The notes under the pieces are model-generated. The model was not told the DNA's origin. It saw nothing but the letters and a program-made list of their open reading frames with translations, and did not search any database. The position numbers and the translations under genes are program-made. A stretch of DNA of 64,000 bases. Origin: Bacillus_BD sp963765265 (GTDB lineage: Bacteria > Bacillota > Bacilli > Bacillales > Cytobacillaceae). Numbering within the stretch: the stretch's first letter is position 1; every line of letters begins with the position of its first letter. Shown here one piece after another: positions 37,553-46,244 of the stretch. The stretch is from the NCBI GenBank assembly GCA_963765265.1, contig CAVXVN010000017.1, positions 68,849 through 132,848 on the forward strand, written 5' to 3'.

Positions 37553-37581
37553 ATTATAAGAACAAATGTTTGTTTTCGCAA
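37553..37581 (-). promoter_or_regulatory. Promoter with LexA-like box for the endonuclease
   Basis: On the minus strand TTGCGA, 17-base spacer, TATAAT. The spacer contains AAAC-ATTT-GTTC (37560-37571), one base off the SOS core GAAC-N4-GTTC. Confidence 0.45.
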
Positions 37582-37654
37582 GAGAAAAATGAGTAATTCA
37601 GTTATATTGTAGAATAAAATCTCCAAGGTAGGTAGAGTACCTAAGAGAACTGTT

Positions 37655-37691
37655 ATCAAAATCCCTCCTAAGTTCGAAGGGTTTTTGATCT
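37655..37691. terminator. Hairpin in the gap before the membrane protein gene
   Basis: Arms TATCAAAATCCCT and AAGGGTTTTTGAT. T-residues after the stem are limited. The rest of 37582-37924 shows no gene. Confidence 0.4.
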
Positions 37692-37924
37692 CCTACTCTC
37701 AATAATATATATATTTTAGATTACACGTTTGTTTTATTACTCCTTATCCTTTTAAACCTCTCTATCTTGCCGTATTTGCTTGTCCTAGCTTTTAATTCTT
37801 GAATCCATATAAATCCCTCTATTTCCTCATAAAACATCTCTGAGATGGCTCTATGAATATATGATATAATTTGTAGGGATAGTGGAAATGGTTTCCTTCA
37901 AAAAATCATCTGGGAGAGAATCTA

Positions 37925-39019
37925 TTGAATATTTCTATTGATGAGAATTTAGTTAAATTAAAGAAAAGTCTGGACCCCATGCTAGTCGCAACAAATGAAA
38001 ATTACAGAAAGGTAAAGACTAAAAACGGATTTGAAAAAATGTGGATGCCTCTATTCGTTTTTTATCCTTTTAAACAATTAGTCTCTTTAGTTACATTTGG
38101 AAAGCTTGGAATGAACGTTTCTAAAACTCAGGGCTTAACAGGAATAGTAGCAATAGTCGCTGGAACCTTACCTGCTATTACAGGATGGTTGGATTGGTGG
38201 AAGGATTTCTTAAACCAGTTTAGTATGTGGCAAATTGGCTTTTCTGCATTAGGATTGTGGTACATAATAACTGTAATCTATACATTCTTACAAATGCCTA
38301 ATTGGAGAAACAAAGAGTTATTCCATATTGATGCATATAGATTATTCAGACCAAATGAATACGAAATTGTTGAACCTTTTCTTGGAACCAATTTTACTAT
38401 TGAATCCATTAAAGACTTCATGTTAAGAAATAGCAACGAAAGAGCAATAATAGAGATTAAAGAGTTAAGTGAAGCTGAGGTTTCTGCTCTAGAAGATGAT
38501 TTAGAACAGGCGGATAAATTAATATATACTTATGAACAAAATTTAATTTTTCTAAACGATATATTAATTAAATTGAACGAAAACATTCAATATATTGCTG
38601 ATGGTTCATTGAATCCACAACATCTTTATATCATTAATTCAAATTTCTGTGTATATGAAGTTAAAGATGATCAGTTTAAATTAATAACTAAGGAGTTTCC
38701 TAGACAAGATTTCGAAGATTTATTTGATGGAAACGACCCTCAGTTCCAACAGGAACCCTATGTAAGATGCTATTTCCAGGATGGGCATTTTTATCAAGGG
38801 GAAGATTCATATAGTTATAAGGTCAATTTGCCAAGATTAGACATACATTGGGTCATTACTTATTATCCCAAGTTAGATGATGAACAGACATTGCAAGCCC
38901 TTCTGGAAGATAGTATACTAAAGGTAGGAGATGGAAATCTTCTAAAAACGGCTAATTTATTATCGTTGTTGGAATCTCATTGCAAAATACTAAATGAACG
39001 ACAAAAAGTTAGCTCTTAA
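37925..39019 (+). CDS. Membrane protein of unknown function, 364 aa
   Basis: Two clear hydrophobic segments (about residues 74-90 and 103-122) near the N-terminus, then a long soluble part with an acidic helical stretch (about 175-225) and a beta-rich C-terminal domain. Start TTG after gggagagaatcta. I recognise no family. It leads a small group of tiny genes in an accessory stretch, so it may be mobile or strain-specific. Confidence 0.65.
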   Translation: MNISIDENLVKLKKSLDPMLVATNENYRKVKTKNGFEKMWMPLFVFYPFKQLVSLVTFGKLGMNVSKTQGLTGIVAIVAGTLPAITGWLDWWKDFLNQFSMWQIGFSALGLWYIITVIYTFLQMPNWRNKELFHIDAYRLFRPNEYEIVEPFLGTNFTIESIKDFMLRNSNERAIIEIKELSEAEVSALEDDLEQADKLIYTYEQNLIFLNDILIKLNENIQYIADGSLNPQHLYIINSNFCVYEVKDDQFKLITKEFPRQDFEDLFDGNDPQFQQEPYVRCYFQDGHFYQGEDSYSYKVNLPRLDIHWVITYYPKLDDEQTLQALLEDSILKVGDGNLLKTANLLSLLESHCKILNERQKVSS

Positions 39020-39039
39020 ACACAAAGGGGTGTATGAAG

Positions 39040-39216
39040 ATGGTTAAAAAAGGATATTCCTCGAAAGCCAATATAACCGTGTCTGCATCAAGAAAAGATA
39101 ATTCTCTAGAGAGTTATATTGAAGTAAAACGTCATGAAAGACAAAATGATATAAATGCTAGACGAAATAGAACGGCTCGATATAGAGAAAAAATCAATAG
39201 CATAGCAAATGTATAA
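39040..39216 (+). CDS. Basic hypothetical protein, 58 aa
   Basis: Small, strongly basic protein (MVKKGYSSKANITVSASRKD...) with an Arg/Asn-rich C-terminal half. ATG at 39040 is 9 bases after AAAGGGG; the ATG at 39034 is too close. It is 20 bases after the membrane protein gene, so probably one operon. Confidence 0.6.
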   Translation: MVKKGYSSKANITVSASRKDNSLESYIEVKRHERQNDINARRNRTARYREKINSIANV

Positions 39217-39246
39217 GGAGCCATTATTCTGGCTCCTTTTATTTTT
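39213..39246. terminator. Terminator between convergent small genes
   Basis: Stem AAGGAGCCA / TGGCTCCTT followed by a T-rich run. Confidence 0.75.
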
Positions 39247-39370
39247 AATATTCGTTTAGTTTCTTGCGAAAAACACTGGTCCTTTCTTTCGTCTTCTTCC
39301 TTTCCTTTTCCCTTTCTTTCCTATTTTTATCTACGATCTCTCTTATAGTGGGCAGATCCTGTTTTCTCAT
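39245..39370 (-). CDS. Basic hypothetical protein, 41 aa
   Basis: Short Lys/Arg/Glu-rich helix-forming protein, MRKQDLPTIREIVDKNRKER and onward, ending KKLNEY. Accepted because of a near-ideal ribosome site (aaaaaggaggtaggttacc). Function unknown. Confidence 0.55.
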   Translation of the reverse strand: MRKQDLPTIREIVDKNRKEREKERKKTKERTSVFRKKLNEY

Positions 39371-39498
39371 GGTAACCTACCTCCTTTTTAAAGATAGTAT
39401 TCATCAAAAAACAGGTTAGACCTGATGAAAGTTTTCTTTATAAAAACCCTAAAAAAGCGCTTATAAACTTCGGTCTAAATTCCAGTATTGTTCAATAT

Positions 39499-39555
39499 TT
39501 TATAAAGAGACGGTGAGGATTTTTCCTCGTACATGTCCCTCCCGCTCTTTATAAA
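39499..39555 (+). ncRNA. Candidate structured 5' leader RNA
   Basis: Closing arms TTTATAAAGAG and CTCTTTATAAA (11 bp) enclose CGG/CCG pairs and an inner hairpin GAGG-ATTTTT-CCTC, with an asymmetric bulge GTACATGTCCCT on the 3' side. It sits 15 bases before the ribosome site of the 71-aa gene. It has no T-run. It matches no riboswitch class I know. Confidence 0.45.
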
Positions 39556-39585
39556 TAAATGACGACAATAAGGAGATGACAAAAG

Positions 39586-39801
39586 ATGTATGGCATTCAT
39601 TTTTTTGAAAATAATACTTTAGTATTAAGTCAGTTTTTAAAATATATTCCTTCTGTGGATGAAGATATAAAAATTAAAGGTCGTAAAGGAAAAGTTTTTA
39701 GTGTTAACATGGTGAAGGAAAATAGCTTCCATGTACACGTCATCTATGAAAAAGTGATTAAAAGTCCAATTAAAGCAAAAGATAATAAAAAGAGAAAGTG
39801 A
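39586..39801 (+). CDS. Hypothetical protein, 71 aa
   Basis: Basic small protein starting MYGIHFFENNTLVLSQFLKY and ending in a Lys-rich tail. Ribosome site aaggagatgacaaaag. The middle has a short beta-rich pattern (IKIKGRKGKVFSV). Function unknown; the upstream leader may control it. Confidence 0.6.
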   Translation: MYGIHFFENNTLVLSQFLKYIPSVDEDIKIKGRKGKVFSVNMVKENSFHVHVIYEKVIKSPIKAKDNKKRK

Positions 39802-39837
39802 TGGATTTTATTTTTTATGTTATTGATTGTGAATATG

Positions 39838-39880
39838 ACTTAAACGACCACCTGCTATTGGAGGTGGTCGTTTAAGTTTC
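39838..39880. terminator. Terminator between convergent genes
   Basis: Perfect 16-bp stem ACTTAAACGACCACCT / AGGTGGTCGTTTAAGT. Confidence 0.75.
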
Positions 39881-39904
39881 ATGCTCTATTTTGATTATTT
39901 TTCT

Positions 39905-40144
39905 TTATGCATATTTTATGCCAGCCAGCTTAATATTGTTGATATCGTCAGAACTGCAAGGTGTAACAGCATAAGTCATTTCACATTTTGGACAGTTCAT
40001 GATTACCTTTTCTAATGTAAAGGTTTCCCCACACTCACAAGCAATTTCGTGTGCTACAGTTGGTGCAAAGTTTTCTTTCCCCTTACTTTTTACATGATCA
40101 ACAATTGCTTTTCCATCCTCTAAATTTGAACAACCACAACTCAT
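39905..40144 (-). CDS. Cys-rich zinc-ribbon-like protein, 79 aa
   Basis: Starts MSCGCSNLEDGKAIVDHVKS. Cys pairs CECGETF and CPKCEMTYA form a likely Zn ribbon, and CGC at the N-terminus may bind a second metal. Site ttggagggtttcag. Function unknown. Confidence 0.7.
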   Translation of the reverse strand: MSCGCSNLEDGKAIVDHVKSKGKENFAPTVAHEIACECGETFTLEKVIMNCPKCEMTYAVTPCSSDDINNIKLAGIKYA

Positions 40145-40286
40145 CTGAAACCCTCCAAGTATTTTTTCAAGTGCAGCTTTTCTATTACAATATTAGAATA
40201 TCATGGAGAATGATAAACGAATGTATCAAAAGTCACACTCACAAGATTCATTGATCGTCCAACTAGATAAAATGGGTTTATATCGC

Positions 40287-40851
40287 TTAAAGAATCCTAG
40301 CCTTCCGAAATCCATCAATAATATTTACTATTGCAAATACAACAAATAAAATAATGCTTCCCCCTACAATCCAATTAACCAGTTGTTTCCCAGTGATCGT
40401 AAATAAATCTGTCATATAGGTAATGAATTCATGATGAAACAAATTCGGATTAATGATAATGACAATAAATATAACTGAAGCTACAACCTCATAAATGGTG
40501 TTGAAAATCGCCATTTTATTTGTCCACTGCCCTTTAATAAATTTATAGAAAGCTAGCACAACTTCGATACCAATCGCAATCAGAACCATTGGCCAATAAC
40601 TTAGTAAAACTTCTTGAATATACATCAAAATAACGCGGACCAATTAGATACACGGGTTGATCCTGATAACCACTCGCTAAAGATGCAGGATTTCCTAATT
40701 TTTAAGAACCAACTTTACATCTTCTTCATTGTAATCATCCGCATCCGGTAGCATATCCTCAATAGTCGAGTAACTCAAGGCGTATATCCTCACGACTTTT
40801 TTCAGGTAGTCTTCGAGTGACTTCTTGTATATACACCTCAATTAGATTCAT
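40287..40851 (-). CDS. HAAS/DUF1700-type membrane protein (frameshifted)
   Basis: Starts MNLIEVYIQEVTRRLPEKSR, the HAAS signalling-domain pattern, then LGNPASLASGY and PVYLIGPRYFDVY, and finally three hydrophobic segments. The frame breaks near 40765 and near 40706, close to TGA and TAG-like stops inside conserved sequence. Such genes usually follow a PadR gene, as here, with start overlapping the padR end. It probably transmits or buffers the PadR signal at the membrane; this is inference. Confidence 0.7.
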
Positions 40852-41151
40852 CCTTTTCCTCTCCTTTTAATAATTCATAAAGTTCTTTTGAGTTCCGAAT
40901 CCATTCATCTTTTAACTTTAAATAGAGTAATCGCTTAATACATAATACTTACTCTAGTTGTGTCGTAACTACTCCTGTTCTAAACGGCGAAGCAATGGAT
41001 ATAAAGTGCTTTGTTCAATTGAAATACCTGAATATCCCAACGATTGGACAAGTGAATATCCATATTGGGGTGTTCTTAATTGACTTAAAACAGCTAAAGT
41101 CAACGTTCCTCTCCTTAACTCTGTCGTTAATGAATTCAATAAAGTACTCAT
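40838..41151 (-). CDS. PadR-family transcriptional regulator (frameshifted)
   Basis: Winged-helix regulator. The intact first part has LTLAVLSQLRTPQYGYSLVQ and ISIEQSTLYPLLRRLEQE. The frame then breaks near 40975 and twice more, but the C-terminal helix KLKDEWIRNSKELYELLKG can still be read up to the overlap with the HAAS gene. Site gaggtgggtga. It probably represses its own operon through the palindrome at 41176. Confidence 0.75.
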
Positions 41152-41175
41152 TCACCCACCTCAACTTCATACACT

Positions 41176-41189
41176 ATTGTTGTGACAAT
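41176..41189. promoter_or_regulatory. Candidate PadR operator
   Basis: ATTGT-TGTG-ACAAT, located 25 bases upstream of the padR start. Confidence 0.35.
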
Positions 41190-41202
41190 ATCAATATTCA
41201 TT

Positions 41203-41252
41203 TAAACATAAAGAAGAGCACATATTAATTATGTGCTCTTCTTTATGTTTAA
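41203..41252. terminator. Long hairpin before padR, terminator of the DUF2533 gene
   Basis: Arms of about 21 bp, AAACATAAAGAAGAGCACAT and its complement, around a TTAAT centre. It lies downstream of the leftward DUF2533 gene and is followed by T/A-rich sequence. Confidence 0.65.
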
Positions 41253-41262
41253 AAAGTGTATT

Positions 41263-41517
41263 TTACTTTTTCTCTACGTATTCGCGAACCATTTCAGGTG
41301 TCACTATTTTTCTAATTGGTACTAGCCTTTGATTTGCTAATTCATTGATTTGTAATGTCACTTCATTAATAAAATCTGTCGTAAATTCTTTTCCAGCTTT
41401 GCACAGTTCGATTGCTTCTTGGATATAATCCTCGCGCTTTTGTTCTAAGAGTGCGAATTTGTTAAAAAGCTGATTTTGCTTTTCGGCATGAAGAGAAATG
41501 TCTTTATGTACACTCAT
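41263..41517 (-). CDS. ypbS: DUF2533 family protein (YpbS-like)
   Basis: 84-residue helical cytoplasmic protein starting MSVHKDISLHAEKQNQLFNK and ending PIRKIVTPEMVREYVEKK, the conserved end of the DUF2533 family. The ATG at 41517 is preferred over GTG at 41529, which overlaps the ribosome site AGGAG. Function unknown. Confidence 0.8.
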   Translation of the reverse strand: MSVHKDISLHAEKQNQLFNKFALLEQKREDYIQEAIELCKAGKEFTTDFINEVTLQINELANQRLVPIRKIVTPEMVREYVEKK

Positions 41518-41593
41518 GATTTTATTCACTCCTATATTTGGATCAATCTATATGAACTGCGATGAGAAAACAAAAAGCTTTTCCCAATTAGTC

Positions 41594-41776
41594 TTACTCA
41601 CCTGAGTGTACGACAATTTTATAATTTAGTGGCTGCAAAGTCTTTTCGTATACTTCACTTGATACGATGTAGTACTTTGAATCATTTTCCGTAACTACTA
41701 CCTCTTCAGGACTTTTATCCACTGTGGCAGCCTCTAAACTAAAGTAACTTTGACCGAGAATTTCGGAAATTTCCAT
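41594..41776 (-). CDS. Hypothetical protein, 60 aa
   Basis: Small acidic protein starting MEISEILGQSYFSLEAATVD. The ATG at 41776 follows aatggaggtgatcat; the longer frame to 41827 has no ribosome site. Function unknown. Confidence 0.6.
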   Translation of the reverse strand: MEISEILGQSYFSLEAATVDKSPEEVVVTENDSKYYIVSSEVYEKTLQPLNYKIVVHSGE

Positions 41777-41829
41777 ATGATCACCTCCATTTATTATTGT
41801 AACGATATTTGAAAGTAAAAACACCAAAA

Positions 41830-42340
41830 TATTCTATTTTCATTCAAAAAGTCTCTTTATAAATATTTATTCTTGGCATCTACCTTAGAATAAATTATAT
41901 TAATATACTTAAATATTGGTGATAATAAAAAAAATACCGGGTTAACACAAATAAAAAATTATTTTAATATAATAATTATGCAGAATGGTAGTATTTTTAC
42001 ATCAGGATTTTCATAATTAACAGCACGATTGCCCCTCCATCCTTATTTTCGCGCATGTATTTTGCAACTTCACACGATCCCCAAAAAAACACTTCTTAAG
42101 TTCGTATGTATAGTATCATCCCATTCTTCAACCGACACTTCTTTTATAATATTTAGATATCATACATTTACCTATTACTCAATACGCTTATTAGGAAGGG
42201 TTCATTTTTAATACATGAATTTGTTGTGAACTATGGCTATAAATATATATTTGACTCCTTCATGTGAAATGGACAATACAGCTAAGATGAGATGTAAACT
42301 ACAACATTTATGAACAAAGTTTTATAAAATGTAAACGGGG
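41830..42340. other. Gene-free stretch of about 500 bases
   Basis: AT-rich, with only short unsupported frames. It carries the promoters of the flanking divergent genes. I see nothing else. Confidence 0.45.
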
Positions 42341-42359
42341 TGATTTTCTGTCTGTTCTA

Positions 42360-43148
42360 TTGAAAAAAAGTGTAATTTATACGGTGCGTAAGGGGGATAC
42401 ACTCTATTTGATCGCTCAACGATATAAAAGCTCTCCAGAAGCCATACTACGAGCAAATCATTTATTTGAACCCGTTACGTATCGTGGTACTATTTACATT
42501 GGTAATGTATTGGTTGTTCCAAGTTTATTAGAAACAGGAAAAGTGTCATACATCGTTAAACCAGGAGATGCATTAAATCAGATTGCTTCCAAGTTTAGTA
42601 CGAGTATTGATTTAATATCCGGAATCAATCAGGTTGAAAATCCTAATACTATTTTTCCTGATCAACAGTTAATCGCACCGCTATTTATCTATCAAATTCA
42701 ACCAAGTGATACCCTCTCATCGATTTCACGTAAATTTGGCATTTCACTATTAGGTATCACGAAAGCAAACCGCGGTAGACCCGGGTTCCAAGAGGATGTC
42801 ATATGGCCAGAATTTCATTTGATTCTTCCATTGCCAACTTCGCGAAATATTGTATTATGGAACCCTCTTCCCGGATCAAGAGTGTTTACTAGACAAAGGC
42901 TTGAAGGGCAAGCAAGAGCCTTCGAAGCCAATGTTTTACATCAATTAAGAGATACGAACGGTGTCATTGTTTCAAATGAACGGTTTACAACAGCTGATGA
43001 GGGTGCTCCTGCTTACGGGAATTTTAATAGTTCACTTCCATTCGATCGATCCCCTACATCTAGTACAGGTGAAATATGGGTATATACAAGAAGTGCTAAG
43101 GATGGCAGTATCCAAGACTTGGTGAGGACGAAAGTTTATTTTTCATGA
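42360..43148 (+). CDS. LysM x3 and Gmad2-domain protein
   Basis: 262 residues: three LysM repeats (about 7-52, 59-103, 107-151) and a C-terminal Gmad2 immunoglobulin-like domain (about 155-262). There is no obvious signal peptide, which suggests assembly on the spore or forespore surface rather than Sec export. The TTG start is the first in frame, but GGGGTG lies 17 bases away. A CTG at 42348 would be better spaced, so the start is uncertain. Confidence 0.8.
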   Translation: MKKSVIYTVRKGDTLYLIAQRYKSSPEAILRANHLFEPVTYRGTIYIGNVLVVPSLLETGKVSYIVKPGDALNQIASKFSTSIDLISGINQVENPNTIFPDQQLIAPLFIYQIQPSDTLSSISRKFGISLLGITKANRGRPGFQEDVIWPEFHLILPLPTSRNIVLWNPLPGSRVFTRQRLEGQARAFEANVLHQLRDTNGVIVSNERFTTADEGAPAYGNFNSSLPFDRSPTSSTGEIWVYTRSAKDGSIQDLVRTKVYFS

Positions 43149-43152
43149 TCAA

Positions 43153-43200
43153 TAAAAAATCCTCTGTCCACAGTGATTCTGAGGCCAGAGGATTTTTCTG
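43153..43200 (+). terminator. Terminator of the LysM-Gmad2 gene
   Basis: Stem AAAAATCCTCTG / CAGAGGATTTTT. Confidence 0.8.
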
Positions 43201-43324
43201 AAATTTGAACTCCTGTAAATAAGATAAGTATGGTAGTCGATTGACTTACTTTTCTTCTTGAATAATTAAGTCCATGTGTTAAATATGATCTTAAAATTGA
43301 TGAAAGTTATAAGTTCTTAACAAC

Positions 43325-44290
43325 TTAATCTATATGTTTCCTTTTTACGTGTATTGGCAAATGGGGTTTTTCCCTCTTCCACCCTCTATAGTTAACGGCC
43401 AGTATGCCAATGGCAACCAGTGCAAGTGCAGCGATAATAAATGGGTTTAATGTTTCACCTGGCACTAATAAAGCGGATAAAAAGGCGCCAAAAACAGGAA
43501 TGAGGAATTTATAAATGCTGATTTCACCTGCTTTATTATATTTCAATATGGAGGTCCAAAGGGCAAATGAAACAGCTGAAATCAAGGCAGCGTATATTAA
43601 TAACCCCCAACCTAATGGTGTAAATGTGATCATATTGTCATTATACTGTGGAAGTCCTAGTAAAAGTAGCAAGAGAGAACCAATCGTTAACTGCCACCCT
43701 GTTAGTGCAAATGGATGGATATCAATGGCTAGTTGTTTTGCTAAAATAATTGCGAAAGCACCAACCAGTCCCGATATGATCATGTATCCCTCACCAGTCC
43801 ATTGGAAAGTAAACTGAAAGTCTTGTCCCCAATTTGCCATCATAATTCCGGCCAATCCAGCAAGGATTCCGATCATTTTCTTCCAATCTAAACGATCATT
43901 CTTATAAAAGAAATGTGCTAAAAACACTGTAAGAAAGGTTTCACTAGATGACAAAATAGACCCCTGCATCCCAGATACTTTCGCTAAACCGTTATAGAAG
44001 AAAAAGTAAGTTACAGCAGTCTGAAGAAAGCCTAGCAAGATTAACACTGGAATTTGCCTGCGCTTCACGAATAATTGATTCCGATTGGTTAGAAATAAAA
44101 AAACTAAAATGATTAAGCCTGCTATAAGAAAGCGGATCCCTGCAAATACCATTTGTGCAACAGGACTATCTTCAGGCATGTGCAATTCCACATTGCTTAT
44201 TTTTAGAATAGGAAACGCGCTACCCCATAATAATGAGCAAAAAATGGCAATACTAATAATCGCCCATTTTTTTTGGAAAATATTTTGCAA
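43325..44290 (-). CDS. EamA/DMT-family transporter
   Basis: 321-residue membrane protein with ten hydrophobic segments arranged as two EamA repeats. The first contains LLWGSAFPILKIS and the second AFAIILAKQLA...LTGWQLTIGSLLLL. Probably a metabolite or amino-acid exporter; the substrate cannot be inferred. Start near ATGCAAAAT after aggagttgaatag. Confidence 0.88.
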   Translation of the reverse strand: MQNIFQKKWAIISIAIFCSLLWGSAFPILKISNVELHMPEDSPVAQMVFAGIRFLIAGLIILVFLFLTNRNQLFVKRRQIPVLILLGFLQTAVTYFFFYNGLAKVSGMQGSILSSSETFLTVFLAHFFYKNDRLDWKKMIGILAGLAGIMMANWGQDFQFTFQWTGEGYMIISGLVGAFAIILAKQLAIDIHPFALTGWQLTIGSLLLLLLGLPQYNDNMITFTPLGWGLLIYAALISAVSFALWTSILKYNKAGEISIYKFLIPVFGAFLSALLVPGETLNPFIIAALALVAIGILAVNYRGWKREKPHLPIHVKRKHID

Positions 44291-44365
44291 AATCTATTCA
44301 ACTCCTATTTGTCTTTGCTTTTTAAACTCAATTAATATTTTAGCATTTTTATATTGGAATAACAA

Positions 44366-44402
44366 AAACCCCTGCTAGATTCGCTCTATCAGGAGTTTTT
44401 GT
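44366..44402. terminator. Terminator downstream of the flavin reductase gene
   Basis: Stem AACCCCTGCTAGA / TCTATCAGGAGTT (imperfect) followed by T-run on either strand. Confidence 0.65.
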
Positions 44403-44439
44403 ATCGATCAATTCTCTTTGAATTTTCTATATCTTAGAT

Positions 44440-44937
44440 TTATTTATAAAATTCGTCTGGGATTTTTCCGAAATTTCTTTTATGATACAATAAAGGTTTT
44501 TTATCTTCATTTTGAATATCAATGACTTCACCGATTAAAATAGTGTGATCCCCAGCTTCAATATTTTTGAACGATTTACATTGGAGTACGCCGTAGGCAC
44601 CAGAAATAATGGGAAGACCGTGTTCAGATAACTTCCATTCACAGTTTGCAAAGCGGTCCACTCCTTTTGTTGCGAAAAGAGAACAAACATCGCTTTGGTC
44701 ACTTGCTAAAGTATGAACGGCAAATTTTTCAGCATTTATAAATACATCTAAAGAACCAACACCATGATCAATAGACCATAAAATAAGAATAGGATCAATT
44801 GATACAGAGGCAAAGGAATTTACCGTTAATCCATGTGGTTTCCCTTCTTTATCCACTGTTGTCACGACTGTTACTCCAGTAGGATAATTTCCCATTACCT
44901 CTTTAAACCTTGAAACATTTGTATTGCTATCCATCAT
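44440..44937 (-). CDS. Flavin reductase-like protein, FMN-binding
   Basis: About 165 residues of the flavin reductase/HpaC family. Motifs are GNYPTGVTVVTTVD, HGLTVNSFASVSIDP and GDHTILIGEVIDI. Such proteins supply reduced flavin to a monooxygenase or act alone. There is no oxygenase next to it. ATG at 44937 or 44934 suits the AAAGGTG site better than GTG at 44943. Confidence 0.85.
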   Translation of the reverse strand: MMDSNTNVSRFKEVMGNYPTGVTVVTTVDKEGKPHGLTVNSFASVSIDPILILWSIDHGVGSLDVFINAEKFAVHTLASDQSDVCSLFATKGVDRFANCEWKLSEHGLPIISGAYGVLQCKSFKNIEAGDHTILIGEVIDIQNEDKKPLLYHKRNFGKIPDEFYK

Positions 44938-45220
44938 ATACACACCTTTCTTTTCAGAAATAAAATATTAAATCCTTTTATATCGATTTTATTTTCATAA
45001 TATTTCAATTACTAATATAATTAATGTGTTAACTATAACATGCTATGTAAGGATGAATCCATCAATTTGCATTTTTGGTTCGTTTTTCATTCTTTTCTTT
45101 TTAGCCAATTTTCAAATAACCATAAACATTATAATACTATTTAGTGTATAATTAATAGTAGACTTTTAATGAAAACGCTTTATTTTTTAAAATTATTTCA
45201 TACATATAGAGGTGAATCTG

Positions 45221-46075
45221 ATGATCAATAGAATTGAAAAAACAGACAAAGTTACTGGAAATGAATTAATGCAAGCGTTGATAGCGATAACGCCTTGGAT
45301 TGCGGATATGATGCAGGCTGACTTAGGTTTTGCTGTTACGGATAGAGAAAAGTTTATTATACAACGTGATGGTCGAAGTGTTAAATTGAATATTTCACCT
45401 GGTGATCCGGTTAATCCAAAATCTGCTATGGCAGAAGCTATGGCAAAAAAAGGTCCTTCAGCTAAGAATATGGATGCTTCCTTATATGGAATCCCTGTTC
45501 GAATCTATGGATATCCTATTTTTGATGAAAATCATAAAGTGATTGGATCTGTCGGAATTGCTAAGAATATGGAAAACTGGACAGGTTTAAACAATAGTGC
45601 TGAAGAGCTTATAAAATCGAGTAATGAAGTTGGAAATATTATTGGTCAATTTATTGAAATTGCTTCTCAGCTTACAGAGGATAGTAAACTATTACAAAAC
45701 AAGGCCGATGAAATTAATGTAAAATTCAAAAAGACCAATCAAATTTTGGAATCAATCAAAAAGATTTCTTCTCAAACGAGATTAATTGGTTTAAATGCAG
45801 CGATCGAAGCAGCCAGAATTGGTAATGTTGGTCGTGGTTTTGGAGTTGTTGCAGATGAAATAAGAAAATTATCTGGGCATAGCAATGATGCGAGCAAAGA
45901 AATTGAAAATACATTAAAGGACTTACAAAATGATTTGCAAAAAATAACCGAGGAAGTTAATTCTATAAATAACACAGTTATTAATCATTTAGATAAAGCG
46001 AAAGAAATTAATACAGAGATTGCGAAATTCGATCAAATATCTAAGCTTTTGTTGGATCTATCTCATAAAATGTAA
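45221..46075 (+). CDS. Soluble methyl-accepting chemotaxis-type protein (YfmS-like)
   Basis: 284 residues without membrane segments. The N-terminal 130 residues form a PAS/GAF-like sensor (ITPWIADMMQADLGFAVTD...), and the C-terminal helical signalling hairpin has the receptor tip TRLIGLNAAIEAARIGNVGR. It is shorter than membrane MCPs, like B. subtilis YfmS. It should contact CheA/CheW in the cytoplasm. Site agaggtgaatctg. Confidence 0.83.
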   Translation: MINRIEKTDKVTGNELMQALIAITPWIADMMQADLGFAVTDREKFIIQRDGRSVKLNISPGDPVNPKSAMAEAMAKKGPSAKNMDASLYGIPVRIYGYPIFDENHKVIGSVGIAKNMENWTGLNNSAEELIKSSNEVGNIIGQFIEIASQLTEDSKLLQNKADEINVKFKKTNQILESIKKISSQTRLIGLNAAIEAARIGNVGRGFGVVADEIRKLSGHSNDASKEIENTLKDLQNDLQKITEEVNSINNTVINHLDKAKEINTEIAKFDQISKLLLDLSHKM

Positions 46076-46165
46076 TGTATACTCGCAAAATTGTTGAATT
46101 TTATGATTGCAGATAGTCTATTTTTGTTTGTACATTCACTTCTTTGATTACCCATTAAGATTAGA

Positions 46166-46198
46166 AAAAGAACAGAATTGAAACTGTTCTTTTTCTAA
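46166..46198 (+). terminator. Terminator of the chemoreceptor gene
   Basis: Stem AAAGAACAG / CTGTTCTTT with T-run. Confidence 0.75.
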
Positions 46199-46244
46199 TT
46201 TCTATTATTTCGTTTACATCATAAATGATGTAGATTTTACCCCT

